Origin: Mnemiopsis leidyi
Taxonomy: Eukaryota; Ctenophora; Tentaculata; Lobata; Bolinopsidae
Assembly: GCA_000226015.1 (NCBI GenBank)
Contig: JH154116.1
Location: 43,444-107,443, forward strand
Length of the DNA stretch: 64,000 nucleotides
Direction of reading: 5' to 3'
A program made the translations under genes and the position numbers. The first letter of the stretch is position 1; every line of letters starts with the position of its first letter. Positions 21,187 through 36,100 of this stretch are shown piece by piece. The notes under the pieces are model-generated. The model was not told the origin of the DNA, ran no database searches, and worked only from the letters and a program-made list of their open reading frames with translations.

Positions 21187-24100
21187 GTATATCTGCTCTG
21201 AGTTGTAGAGTTTTTCTCTTTTTCATACCCCCAAGACCTTTGAAGGCCTAAGGCATGATGAAAATCAGTAGATTAAGTCCTTAACTGAAGTTTGCAACAG
21301 CAAATCATTATATGATGCTATGAACCTACAAGTACTCTAAATACTCCAATAACTCTTCTTATCAATCGGCTTCATAATTTCGGAAGAGCGCATCGTTTGA
21401 CAGACATTTTGCACAATCTTGCCCCTCCTAACCTAGTTTGGTCTTCTTTTAAGCCTGCTTAGGTCCTCTTCGCTGCATTGAACATCGTATGGTGAAAAGT
21501 CTTGAATATATGTTTGGTTGAAAACATTAGAATTTCTTGCTCAAAATGTTCGTATGCCTCATAATATTTCGAGATGTTTCAAAAATATGAAAAGCTGAAA
21601 TAGAATTTAAGAATGAGAGATTCAGAATGTAAAATCAACAATGTTTTATTCCAGATCACTGTTTTTCAGATCAAATATTCGGACCAACATGCAAAATAGT
21701 GGTAAAGAAAGCAACAAACCTCAAAAATGTCCTTAAGTTTGGTACAATCGATCCTTATGCCGAAGTCACCTTCGAAAGTAAGTTACAACAGAATTGTGCT
21801 TTAAGTTTACGGATTATAAATGTCTAACTTATTCAAATCAAGTTTTTTGTATTTCCATGTTTTGCAAATTGCAATCTATGAAACATTATAGCCCATAAAA
21901 TAAAGTGCTGATCATGTTTAGATTACACAAAGAAGACAAAGACTCAAAGTGACACTAAAAATCCGGAATGGAATGAGGAACTTGTCTTTCCTAGAGCAAA
22001 TACTGACTCAGTCAAAGTTCAAGTAAAGATTTTCCACGAAGAATCTATTGGCAAGGACAAGTAAGCAAGCTCCAATATACAAATAGTATCATTTGTAATT
22101 TCTTGACACGCGGTACAATCGAAAATACGAAATCAAATGCTTCAAAAACGCATCAAAGAATTTACTTTCCTGACCAGTTATGACTGGTGATTTTTTATGA
22201 AAACAATAAGAAGTAAAACCACAAGGTTGCTTGCTTACGGAACGGGAAATATCAGCGGCTACACCAAATCTGACTGGCATGACATTGAGATCAAGCTGAT
22301 CGATTCCAAACAAAGAGCCACTGAGGTAATCATATCATTTTTAGATCCCCAGATTGTAGGGCTGTCTATGTATAACTCTTAATAGATTTCAGAATAACTA
22401 TGAAAGTGAACGCTGTACAAAGGTGTCCAAATTAGGCGAGATTGAAATCATATTCTTGAAAAGATGGTTATGCCAGTTTCTAAAACTTTTAAGAAACGTT
22501 ATTTTACAGCTGATACTAATCTGCTGACAAAGCTGTCTGTGTTACAGGGAATAGTTAGTGTTGGAGTAGGAGGAGGTGGAGGCAAGGACCCGGACGCAGA
22601 AGAGGAAGAAGGAGAAGAAGAAGGAGAAGAGGAAGAGGAGGATGTCGTCATGGAAGAAGAAGGAGGGGTAATTTTCTCTTATTTTGGGTTGATATTATCA
22701 AATTTCAGTGTACTTCAAGTTGAAAATACTTATGCATTACCTCTGAATCGTATTTCTGAACATATTTCTAACTTAAATGGGCAAACTGCCGATATCATCA
22801 GGACGGAACTGCTGCAAGTGGAGGTAAACGCAAACGTAAAAAGAAGAAGAAGAAAGGAAAGCCCGGCATGTCGGCTGCTGTTGAGTAAGTTGAAATATAT
22901 TGATCGAACAGTGTACGTGAATTCTGTTGCGAGAGCAAATTGCTAGAATGATTTTTTAATTCCTAAAATCTTATGTTAATGTGCTTTTAGGGAAGCAAGA
23001 GCCAAGATCAACTTTGCTACCTTATCAACGAAAGAAGAGACATTTCAAGTCAGATTCGTGGTGCATAAAGCAAGGTTAATAACTTATTGTTTATCTTTTT
23101 ATTGACATCATAATTCTTTAAAGGCAATTTTTTATCAAAACCGTATATTGTGGTCCCCATTGCTGGAAAACGTTTACCTTATTTTTAAGTTGTTAAATAT
23201 TAGGCAGTTGAAAGGAAATGTTCAAACTCCCATGGTGCGTGTAAGCCTTGACAACAAGTCGTTACGCTCACAACCGAGGCACGGAAAAGCACCCCGGTTC
23301 AATGAGACCATTGTTTTCTCGGTGACCAAGTCTGAGAAAGATTTGCTCAATCTCCCGATCGAAATAGCGGTTTGTACATTGTACAATGTATCAGTTATAA
23401 TTTTTTTGAATGTTTAACATGCAAGAAGGTTCGGTATAGCCGTATAGATACATACTCCTACCAGCAAGTTAAGATTTGACAAGCATCTCTATGATTAACC
23501 TGATGTAATGCTGCAGATGATAGATACTTCTAAAGAGTCACCTTACAACATGATTGGGCTATACAACTTGGATCTGACTGTTGCCTGGGCAGAGAAGGAC
23601 AAGCTACTTGCTTTCAAGTGGTTCGCTTTGATCGACCCTGACGAGCCGCAGGAGGGCATGACGGTAATTTGGCAATCTAATAGCAACTAAAATATGACGT
23701 CAATCATAACTTTTTGTCACTTTGATGCATACTCCGACCTCCGAACCACTTTTATCTTAAGTATGCATTATGCAGTATGCACTCCCTCATGTGAACCACT
23801 GAACCCCTTACCAGGGCTATGTGAACGTGTCGATGCAGATAATCCCTCCTGGAGCGTCCTACAAGAAGCTCGCTAAGAAGAGTGACACGGAGATTGATAT
23901 TGCTAGTAACGTGTTTTATCCGCCTGGTATAACGCTACAGCCTGGACAGTTCATTGTCAGGCTTTACACTGGGGAGGATCTCCCTCAAAGTTAGTTAGAT
24001 TACTTATGTTTTACTTAATACGTTACAGTAAGATAACTTATGTTTTACTTAATACGTTACAGTTAGATAACTTATGTCTTACTTGATACGTTACAGTTAG

Positions 24101-27100
24101 ATAACTTATGTTTTACTTAATACGTTACAGTTGTATTTCCATTAGCAAAGGTTATGACTGATGCCTTCATTTCACGTTTGCATATATTTCAATCAAACAG
24201 AAATAACATGATGTACCTTTTTCTTGCAGTGGATTCAGCGGCCCTTGCAAACATCAAGAATCTCTTCTCCAGCGGTGTAAGTTCTGTGTCCGTATCGGCG
24301 TATCATGTTGAAGAGCGTCAAACAAAGTGTTGTGAATTGTAAACTATAAGCCTTTGATTTAAAGCATAGCCAACATAAATTCAATTCATTATACTATTTT
24401 ACTAAACTCCTCTTAGGAGAAGCCGCAAGATTTGGTGGATCCATTCGTGGAGCTCGAATTCGCTGGGTCCAAGATCACATCCTCAACACAGTATGGTACC
24501 TTTGATCCCGTATGGGGACAGAAGCTGGTGGTTCACGGCCAGTTCCCGTCCATGGCAGAAAAATTCGTTATTCGAGTCAAAGACAGGTGATTTGCATTCT
24601 TACAGTAACCCACTAACTCGTGCAAACTTTTTGTTGTTCTTCTAAGGTCCCCGCTAATAACTTTGACTTCACATATGAAATAAATCATGCTTTAATCAAG
24701 TGACGAAATCGGAGGTGACGACCTGATTGCGACAAAGTTGCTGAAGATGTCTCAGATTTCGTTCTCTTCAACAGACTCAGATCTTGGATTTCAGCCGACT
24801 TTTGGTCCCAGTTATATTCCAATGTATGGAGCGCTGAGAGAATTTTCTGAAGTTTCAGGAAAGTACGAGGACTTGAACAAGGGAGATGTAAGTTAAAGTT
24901 GACTCAGTTAACGCCAGCTTCCAAAATATTAGCTATTATTGACATTGGATGACACATATTGCTTTCTTCAAACTGAAGTTTAAACAAACGATCTCCCAGT
25001 ATAACAGTATGCTTGTTCTAGGAGCCCGGAATTGCTTACAGAGGAAGAATTTTGATGGAACTTAACTCTCACATGGGTGAAGCAGACCCTGCTCAAAAGA
25101 ATAAAGCAAACATCCCCCAGAATGAAAGCGATGATGTCATGGTAAGCCATGCTTCAATTCAGTTATATTCCTCGACAGTCTCCACCCTAGCAATTTTAAA
25201 ATCTAAATTACCGAAAAACCTATTGTGTACACCAATAATTGTATTGTAACTAAACTCCTATAACCTTATGATCAGTCGAACTTGAGGAGACACAAGTACC
25301 ACCTGTTCACTGCGTTTGACACGGGCAACATGATCCGAGAAAAGGAAAGTCAGGTTCAGTTTGAAGTGAGTATCGGAGATTACGGTAACAGTCTCTCTCT
25401 GTCCGGTGGCACACACCCATCTACCACTCAGCCGTGCAATGCAGGTTTGGTGAAGAAAATGTCATGTTACTTGTCTGCAATATCTTTACAACATGAATTC
25501 TTTCGAAGCGATCTAGACAAAGGCGTGAAACGAATTTAGTCTACACACTTAAAAAATTAAATGAAATAATAAACTTAGTTATTTCCAGTGTACGATGGGA
25601 CTCACTACTACTTTATGCCTTGGTCGTCCTCCAAACCAGCTGTCATCATTCACTCTGAATGGGAAGACATCGAGTTCAGAGCTGAAACCTACAATATTAT
25701 GATGAGAACTTTAGAAGATATGGTATTTGCCGCATAAGATAATTACGTGATGTCGTGATGCCAATCAAATTATCTAAAGTAGAAGCATATGGATTTCTGG
25801 AATCATGATTTTGTTCGGCAAAATGAACACATGTAAACGACTAAAATCTTTTAGGAAGAAGAGATCAGAAGATACAAAATAAAAGAACTTGCTAAGGCCA
25901 CGTCAGCAGAGCTGAAAGCTAATTGTAAAGAAATGATTGAAACTGTCACTAATTTGCTGAAGTAGGTCGAAAACACCGTTACTGATGGTCGTTGATTGTT
26001 CAAAGTTTGTGACCCTGAATTCAAAATGACCCCTTTTGATCATAATTTTGTGGTAAACTAGTTCATAAATTTTACGAAACAGGGGCCTTGCTCTACCAGA
26101 ACCTCCCGAAAACGCCACTAGACTCGACCGGAGCCTCCACAAACTACGTCTTTATCAAATTGTGAGTCATGATTAAACTTATTCAGATTTTAGTTTTATT
26201 TCACAATGTATAATTACTACAAATACCCTATTAATTGTAGGCTCTCAGTACCTTGACTAACACAATTTCATAACTCCAGGGCTTGGTAAAGAAAGTCGTA
26301 GCAGAGAAACCTCAGTTTGTTGGTATAGATCTAGAACGTCCTGATGATGTTGTTATTGATGTGGACGATGCGGAAAGACTTACTCGAATAGTGAGTATGG
26401 TTATTAAAAACAGAAAAGACTTATTTATAACTCATTAATCAACGCGACGCTATTATTTTCGATCAGCTGATAATGGCTCATCAATATATGTCCTGTTCAA
26501 CCGACTTCACCTCGTTTTAGGAAGAAGAGCAGGAGGAAGAAGCTGAAGCAGAAGGTGCTCTTATTGAGCTGAGTGATGGTGAAGATGAAACACTCCATCT
26601 GCCTCCGTCGGAATCTAAGTCCAAAGCCGATGAAGAGGAAGAGGATGTCAAGACGCTTTATTTTGTGAGTCAGTTAAATCAATTTGCAGATAATTCAAAT
26701 GACCACGAAATTTGCCGCAAATCTTGTGCAACCGTCATTAAATAAGTTCATGTTTTTTCTCGCCAGGATTGCTGTTTAGATGAATTGGAGGCGTTACAAA
26801 CTGGAAAGCTGAGAAATGAGGAAAACGATCGAAAGATCGGCCGTGTGGAAAACATAATCTCGAAGTTTAAATCTCTGTGTTTTGAGGTACTTTTTGTAGG
26901 CATGTTATTTATCATTGAGTATCACCAACGTGACCAACTCTTCCCAATTCGAAGTTTCACTGTTTAGGTTATTCAATGATATTCGTTTCAGCCCCAAATC
27001 AGCATCCCTGATGTTTTCATTTGGATCATGAGTGGCACAAGCAGGATTGCCTACACTCGTATTCCCATATGTGACATCTTGTACACTAAAAGTGAGCGTG

Positions 27101-30100
27101 GCCGTGGCAAACTTTGTGGTAAGACTGGGTCTTTCTTCCTAAAGAAGCCCAGAAAAGAGAAAATCGGAGCTCACCTCTCTCTAAACGTCTGGTTCGGAAA
27201 GTTCGAGCATGTAGCCAAAGCCTTTAAGAATCCGTCTGGGTCAGAAGTAACAGTGTATGCAGAAACATATGAAAACCAGATGAGCGTGCTAGGCAATTGG
27301 ACAACTAAACTCCTACCGAGACCCAAGTTCTCAGATATTTCTGGCAAGGTTTATTGTTAAACTATAGACTTCCACGACTTATTCTTTTAGATCAAAGTCT
27401 TTTGCTCTGTGCTCACGCTTACAATTGATTTCTTTATTTTTCGTTACCAATTATTGGATACTCCCACTGTCCCCACAGTATGAGATTCCAAAAGAATCGT
27501 TCGACCCTCCTTCTGGGTGGAGATTTTACGGCGATTGGTTTGTCTCTGTTGACAAGGCAATGTCTTTCGATAATGAGCAAGGTCTCACAGGTAAGAGGTC
27601 AATCTCATAACTTGATATTGAACGACAATAGGAGATAAGCATATTGCTGTGAAGGGCATGATGACAATTTTAGAGATCTCCTCATTTAAAACGGTTTGCA
27701 GATTCTCAATTCTCCCAATTCCCAGTGTTTAGAGAGACAGTGTTTGAAGGACAGACGAGAAAACCCGGCGCCAAATGGACAGCGTCCTCAACAAAATCCT
27801 GGTGGCAGGATGAGAAGGGTGATGACAGCACGGAGAAAGAAGCGATAGAATGTAAAGAGGGCTGGAAGTGGACCACCGACTGGTTACTTGATATCCAGAG
27901 AGCAGTGGATAGTCAAGGTTTTGAGTACGCTGATGAGGCTGACATTGGCAATTATGGTCCGATGGAGAGAAGCTATCACTTGGCGAGGAGGAGACTCTGG
28001 GCGAGAGTGCGGGAGAGGACTGCTGCAGATACAAAAGTGGGTTGGGTGGAATTTGAGGTTGGCTCGGGCTAGAGCCTTTTTGCCGATAATATTGCATGGC
28101 TGACTTTTCTTCATCTGTTGATGATTTGCTAAATTCTAATATCGTATCAAAGACACTCTATCAAGTACCGAAATATGAGTATGATTTCATTTCTGATTTG
28201 GAAATGAACTCAAATTTATTAATGTCCTAAAGCAAAATATGAAAAACGCCCATTCTTCAGAGTAAGGAAGATGAAACGGATCCTGAAGGATGGGAGTACA
28301 GCAAACTTTTCACCACGAAATTCCACTTGAAGGAGAAATCGTTTGACATGGTTCGCCGAAGGAGGTGGAACAGAAAACTTGTCAGCGAAGTGCCTGTTCC
28401 TGTTACGTTTACCGTGTATAAGGTATATGCGGATGTTTATTGGTATCGATGAACTAATAACTATAAGTATATATCACTATATCAGTATATATATGTTCCC
28501 TAAATTTTAAATTATTGCGTAATTTGCCCAACTATTAAAATGAAAAAAAATCTCAAGGACCTGGATGATAAAGGCAAAGATGATGCAGAGACGTTTAACA
28601 TGGCCCCCCGTATAATGACAGAGTACCCTGCTAGTAACGCCAGGAGATACCAGTTGAGAGCTTACATTTACCAAGCCAGAGGACTCCTCGGAGCAGATGC
28701 TACCGGCTACTCTGATCCATATGCAAGGATCGTGTTTGGAAACCGAAGTGGTTTGACCGAGACTATCAGCCAGACTTGCAGCCCTATGTGGGACACGAGT
28801 ATTATCTTGGATAATATCGAGATATGTGGAGATAAGGCTGATATAGCTAAAAACCCTCCCTATGTTGTCATAGAGGTGTTCGACGATGATGCACTGGTAA
28901 GAGATAAAGCTGTGAATCTGTGTACTCTCTTTATGTTGCCCTGATACATCAGGAATCTAGCATATTCACTGATGAATGCCGCAAAAAGCCTTCTCTTACA
29001 AGCCTTATATCTTCTGTCCTTTACACAACCTAACAGCAGTATATTCTTACATTATCGCAAGCTCGCACTGCCTTTGTGATGTTAATTCTTAAATCTCTAC
29101 CTGAATCAGCTCTTCTTTCTATAATGAAAGAGCTATGCATGTCATCTTTTAGATTAAACCTTTACTTCAAATAATCTGCAATCTTTTTTCGAAACCCTGC
29201 CAGTACCAAGGTTTGCATGATACAATAAAGAAGATTAAAAGTAAGGACAGCAAAGATAAAGCTGAATCTTCTGGTAGCGATACGGGTAGGAATCCCACCA
29301 ATTTACAAACGAGACTTGATAGCCCCCCAGCATCTTTTGTTGTGAGTACCACTCTCACGTTAGTTAAGTGTTTGTTCTTGTCGTAATATCCAGCACTTCT
29401 CTTATCTTCTCTACTTACTTATGATTTATTGCTGCTTAAATACGTTAACTGCTGTATTCTATCTTGCATATCCCGAAAGCTGTTTTACTTGAAAACTTAT
29501 CTGCTTGAAAATGAAAACTGTGGTCAGAAATATTGTGAATAAAGCTGCGATGTCATGTTTCAACGATTTGATTGTATTTTCAGAGTCATGATAAACTAGG
29601 TCGGGTAGTGTGCACCCCTATAATGGTTGAGGCCCCATATAACTTGGAGTCTGGAGCCAAGTTGCAATGGTACGAAATATCAGGTGTCAAGAAGTCCAAA
29701 GGGGAGCTGCTTGCCGCCTTTGAGCTTTATGAGGTTAGCTACTATTTCGATTCAGTACAGAAATTCAGTTCTGAAATAACTAGATTTGATGTATAAGGAG
29801 TCGAAAAATCAATTAAGTGATTAAACGATTCAATCATTTGAAGATGGGAGAAAGTGAGTTGCCACCTCTTCCGAGAAGTGACGGAAGGAGACTCATTGTT
29901 CCGGACAACATCAGACCTAAACTAGCTCGGACAAGAGTCGAGGTAGATAAAGATTTGGTTTGAATTATCAAAACTGAAAGCGAGAGGTTGAATATTATGT
30001 TTATAGTGTCGCTAAAATTGTATTAAGCTTTCTTTGGTACACGAAGTGTAATACTTTAAGTCTTGTTGGCAGAAGTAGTTAAGAAAATAGAAGTATCAGA

Positions 30101-33100
30101 TAACATTTCTCAGTTCCTCACCTGGGGGCTAAGAGAGCTGGCAGATTACAAACTGCAGTCAGTAGATTCTCCTCACCTTGAAATCGAAATTGGAGGAGAA
30201 ACTTTGGTCATGGAAAAGATAAAGAGTGTTAAAAAACACGCCAACTTCAAAAATCCACAAAATTTTATCGATGTGATGTTGCCTGTAGATGAACTGTACT
30301 TGCCTCCCATCAATATCCGGATTTTGGATAACAGGTATAATTAAACGCAACTGTGCATGGAAATGGATTGAATTTTTTGTCTGATTTTGTGTCTCTTTTT
30401 ATAAAATTTCATCTTTATCTTTATCAGGAGTTTTGGGTACACTCCGCTTATAGGAGTTTGTACGATCAAGGAATACGGCCAATATCGGACTTCCTACGAG
30501 GCCCTCATGGAGCTTGCTGAACACATGCAGAGTAAGTTCCTTTAAGTTTAAAATCTAGGATTTGTTGTTTCAGAAAAACTTTAGTTTAGTCTGGGAAGGG
30601 TTAAGGGCACTGGCCCTGATCCATTGTCGTCTTGACTTGAGGTAAAATATGGTTAAAAATGGGGCCCCTGATGGGGTTACCTGATATTGATCACATTTGA
30701 AAAAACGTGCCTTTTTAGCACTGAAAAGGAACGCTGGTAAAGAAATGAACCTTGAAGATCCTACAACTGAAAGCACGACGGATTATTCACTTACCGAGGT
30801 GATTCGTCACATTTGAGTTTAATATGTGAAGCTTCCAAATTTAATTTTGTATTCTTTAATCCGAATTTTTAAACTGGTACTCTTTGTGAAAATGAATGAT
30901 TTAAAAATTCCAGAGAGATGGAAGTATTTCTCCTGTCGATAAAGAAATGCCAGTGGAAACAGCTCAAGTCAGTGCGGTAGTTATTGAAGTTGGAGACCAT
31001 GAAACTGAAACGGACGATACAAAGAAAGCACAGTTGAAAACCAAATCGCAGTCAAGTGAGTGACTAACTTTCATCATGCTTTCGTTCTTTCACCTTGATA
31101 GTTGTTTACTCTATATTGATCAATGGTGTAAGTTGGGATAATTCTTTATGTTGAAATTTATAACATGGGTAATAACACGATCACGGTGATAATTTTGAGG
31201 GTTTATAAGCTTTAGTGGAATTATTTATTTACTGGAAACCTTTGATTGGTGAAGCAATAAATGTAATTGATCCAACCTACCATACGGCATGCATGTAAGT
31301 GTTGGTTGGCCCTTAGCAGTTTGAATTTCAGCGGAGCACTTGATTGATAACGACGAGCTTGCAGAAATTCCCGATGACGGTGGGTTTTATGATTAGCAAA
31401 CAGCACTTTGAAAAACAAGTTCACTTTCTGTGTTCACAACGCTACTGCCTTTGCCAATTTAATTGTCGCTACGTTTTTGTTGCATGATTCTTGCATGTGC
31501 TAGTGCGGCACCTTGTTCAACTTCTTCTCTTTAGAATTAGACAGAGGTATTCCCATGGTTGTTATCCGGAATCACTCTCACATTCCTCCACGTGTTGGTA
31601 AGATTTTACGATAAAAAAGTGGGTTACAGCTGTAAATGTTGTTTTAATTTTTATATGTAGCTGTGCTCGTTTTTGATTGAACTGTGTTTTACGTGCATTT
31701 CGATCTGATTATGTACAGCAACCATGAGAATCTTGACCCAGAACAAGGACTCAAACTTATTCTAAGCATGCAAGATCGGAGTTTAGAACTTTCCACTATC
31801 ATATGTCTAAGATTGGTTTTGCCTTCTGGTTTAGAAAATGTCTTGTTCTTATTTCCAATAGATTTATTTCTCAATAATTAATAACCGCATTTTGCTACTT
31901 GAAGCATTGTTTTAAGGCTGTACTAATCTTATTGTGTTAGTACTAAGTACTGAGTACCAATCTTACTGTTATATGACGACACCAGTAGACCCATATAGGG
32001 TCTTTGCTAAGTTTTGTTACTATATTTGTTAGACATTCATATATTCATATTCATATTATTCAACAAAGTTATCTATAATCATTCTCGAATATCAAGGACA
32101 TTGATAGCTCTGCCAGCAAATTTAGGGGGAGGCGACTGACCATGACCATGACACCCGGACGTAGATCATCTCATATTCTCACTCCCCCCCCCCCCCCCCA
32201 AAGTAACGATCTTCCCCAAGTATCTATTGTNNNNNNNNNNTCTCGAATATCAAGGACATTGATAGCTCTGCCAGCAAATTTAGGGAGGCGACTGACCATG
32301 ACCATGACACCCGGACGTAGGTCACTCCACCCCCCCCCCCCCCCCAAACGTAACGATCTTCCCCAAGTATCTATTGTTTAAGGATCGGCCTAAACGAAAC
32401 AATCTTGCATTTTTCGGTGGACATGTGTTATCTGCAGCTAATGAGAGATTTTTTTAATTTGTGACAGTAGTCTAAATAAATGCATGCCTTTTTATTGTTT
32501 ACATTATGAGTACGACTGGGTCAATCTATTTTGCATCACCTCTTATGCTTATGACTGTCCAAAATGAAATAACCCAGTTGCGAAGATTCCAGCGGGGTTA
32601 AGATTAGTTTTCTTTTTCAGTATCAGCTCCTTTGAACAAGAGATATACAGATTATGGCGGCACAATAACTGAAAACTGTCAACCGAACAGTGAGCTTAAG
32701 TGTAGCTAAACTATATTGCGCTGAAAGATCCAAAGTCTAGACATTATGCTAACTGACTTCATGCCTGTTCTGATAATAAAATCCTCTCTTATAAAATCTA
32801 CTCTTCTCATGTCAAAATGCCTGCTCTTCAATTTTTCACTAGATTTGATGTCTCATGTTCTATAATTTTAGCAATTCGATATTGTTCAGGCATGGCTACT
32901 GCCTCTACATAACATCAATTCGTTATATCAAAAGCAGAAAATGGCATGTGTTCCAAAAACCATTGGAAGTGCTTTAAGTTAACTTCCAATTAATAATATG
33001 TTACCTTAGTTTCTTTTTTATTGATTCGCATGGAACCAGTCACATCAGGAATTTATATTTGCCTTACGAAATACAACCCTGCAGCAGCGCAAGCAGAAGA

Positions 33101-36100
33101 ACCTTCGGCCGTTAAGCCGCCTTCCAAAGAAGCTCCTGTGGCCGTCACTAAGAAGGAAATCCGGCAGCAGAACAAGGTGACGATACTTTCTTTGGAAAAT
33201 TTAGTAAAATATTGGCTGACTTTATTCTTGGCTGACCCTATTAATTCACAGTGAACGCTATCTTTTGTTTAACAGGAACAAGAGACGAAAGCAGCAAACC
33301 CGGACGATATACTCGTGTCAGATTGGTGGAGCAAGTACTACGAGTGTGTTGGCAACGATCCAAAACTCAAACGACTGTTCAGGGAGAGGAACTTACCAAG
33401 AATCAAAGTGACTATTTCGATTTCTGACCATTATAAAATTACCTTCGTTTGTACTGTCATTTATCAGCGAGATGCAAGATCAATGAACAGAGGCTCTATG
33501 GCGACGTATGGTTTTTATACAACAGTGACCATTAATGAATTTCAATCTAAGACCTCCTACCTTAAATAGTCACCTAAATTACATTTAAATCTACTCAGTT
33601 ATACGATAAGGAGTTGGAGAAAGAGTTCAACTTCAACGATGTGATGCAGAACATACCGATAGTAAAACCAGATAACGACATTTCATCAGACGAGGACAGC
33701 AGCAGTGACGAAGAGGATGGTGACAAGGAACAGAGGCACAGAGTCGGCTTTTTCAAGGTTTGTATACAAACTATTTTGTGTAGGAAGTTTTGATATGTTT
33801 GCCATAGAATATTTCACAATGCAATTGCATAGAATTTTAACTTTTCATTCTGGTTTAATGTGAATATTATATAATAAGAGGCGAGGAGCAATACCGAGGG
33901 CAATACCATCTCAAGATAAAATATCATACTGTAAAGATGATTCATTAGCTCAAAGGCTTATCAATTGCAGGGGTCTCTTAAAGTATACGAAATAACAGAT
34001 GAAATGCACAACAGTGCACAGAGAGAACAACCCAAGTTACTCTTCTCCAATCTCCCGACTAACGAGTCTATGGATGTCCTGATTAGAGTTTATGTAGCTG
34101 CAGCGGTGGGACTAACTCCTCTAGACTTTGGTGGAAGTGTAGACCCTTACCTAGTTGTGAAGTGTGGTAAAACAATTATATGTGACAAAGAGAAGCACCT
34201 CACCAAAGATGTTAATCCTATCTTCGGAAGGTATATTGAAATTTACAGCAAACTCTATTTCAATTATCTAATTATGTGACCATGGATCCACGAAGTTTAA
34301 AATTCATACCCAAACAAGGGCTTTCAATAATAATTGAACGACATTTGCTACTGTAACTAAGCAATATAAATCACAGGATGTTCCAAATTCGAGCTAAACT
34401 CCCTCGAGACAGCAAACTCTCAGTCAAAGTGTACGATCACGACCTTATCGGAGCTAATGATTTGATTGGCTCCACGACTGTGGACATTGAAGACAGATAT
34501 TTATCCTGGAGACGAGCTTCCTGTGGAGTTTCCCAACGATACATCAAGTCAGTTGTATTGCATTAAAATTTTGTCTAAAATCGCAATCATTGATGTCGGA
34601 TGTATTTTGTCATTGAAGAAATTACTATATGCTGTGAGCCAACCCTTTCTAGGACACGAAGCAGTAAGGATCGTTGGAGAGACAACTTGAAACCTGTCGA
34701 TCTCCTGAAGCGAATGTGCTTACTTAAAGGATGGATTGCGCCCCAATTTAGGAGAGATTCCCATGGCCTTAAAGTGGTTGTCGGTGGAGAAACTTTTCAT
34801 CTGGGTAAACATAAATTATTCTTCAATTTCTCTAGCTATCTTACAATTTCAACAAAGTTTCATTGGAATTAAAGCTTATTTTTAAAATACTCCTGTTCGC
34901 CATTAACGTTCAATCAATTAATCTAATCACAGAAAAGAAAAAGGGTCCTATGCAGCTGACAGACGGAACCGCTGAATCCTCTCCTGCCAAGCCAGCCTCT
35001 GAGAGAAACCAGTTAGCTCTCCAAGTCCTACACGAGTACGGTGTCACTCCAGAGCATATAGAAACTAGGACTCTGTACAATGACGACTGTCCTGGAATTC
35101 CTCAGGTTTCCTGCAAAAGTTCACTGAGAAACTGGAAACCCAGAACTTTTTCATGAAATAACTCACCCTAATCATCGATGTTGATTTTTATGATGTGATG
35201 TGTTGTTTGGAATTTTGCTTTAAGCTAAAATGATAATCTGTCATAGGGAAAGCTTCATATGTGGATCGATATCTTCCCCTACAACGATAGCATACCAGCT
35301 CCAGTGGTCATAAATCCTAGAGAACCTGAGAAGTAAGACAAATCTTGCTTATTATACTGCACTCCCTATGAACTTGCCAAATGTATGTTAGTGAGGATAA
35401 AAGCTCTAGTAAGCTTCATGACTATAAACATTATATCATTCAGATACACTCTGCGTGTTATCATATGGAATACAATAGATGTCATATTGGACGAGACAAA
35501 TGTTATGGGAGAGGAAATGTCAGATATCTACGTCAGAACGTGAGTTAGGACCCTAATTCGAGAGATGGAAATAATTTGAAAAGTCAGGAATGACTTGAAA
35601 AGTTATACGAGAACACGTCGTATAATTACTGTACTCTTAATCTGGTCACGGATCTTACAATTCAAGATACCAATATTTAACGTAATATACATTTCAGTTA
35701 TTTGGAAGGAGCCAAGAAAGAAAAACAGGAGACCGATGTCCATTACAGGTCGCTAACCGGCGAAGGAAACTTCAATTGGAGGATGATATTCCCTATCGAC
35801 TTTATCAGACAGGAGAGCAAAATGATTCAAAAGAAAAGAGTAAGAAATGAAAAATCATATCTATTCTACTTATTAGCGTATTAGTATTGCTCATAGTAGA
35901 TCATGTAATCATGTACATTTAATTTGATTTATTGATTATCTGAATTCTAAATTGATTTTAATTCCTTGCACCTTTTCTTACTTTAAGATAGTTTGTCAAG
36001 TGATTTACTTACTTGACCAGGGCAAATTTTGGCACATCGAGAAGATGGTCACGAAAGTGGACCCGATTTTGCATCTGGAAGTTTTTGATAAGGATGTTCT

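Noticed and set aside
22464-22946. 160-residue plus-strand ORF in ferlin B
   Set aside because: It reads through exon 22548-22667 into both neighbouring introns; only the exon part is conserved in frame, and the next exon is used in a different frame.
28037-28072. Read-through of the DysF exon to a stop at 28072
   Set aside because: Splicing at 28036 joins in phase to the conserved [14 protein letters not shown] exon; the read-through tail is not conserved. An intron-retention isoform is still possible.
30063-30113. Longer start for the C2E exon (from the gcag at about 30072)
   Set aside because: Wrong phase relative to the donor at 29942, and it would separate RTRVE from FLTWGLR, which are adjacent in known ferlins.
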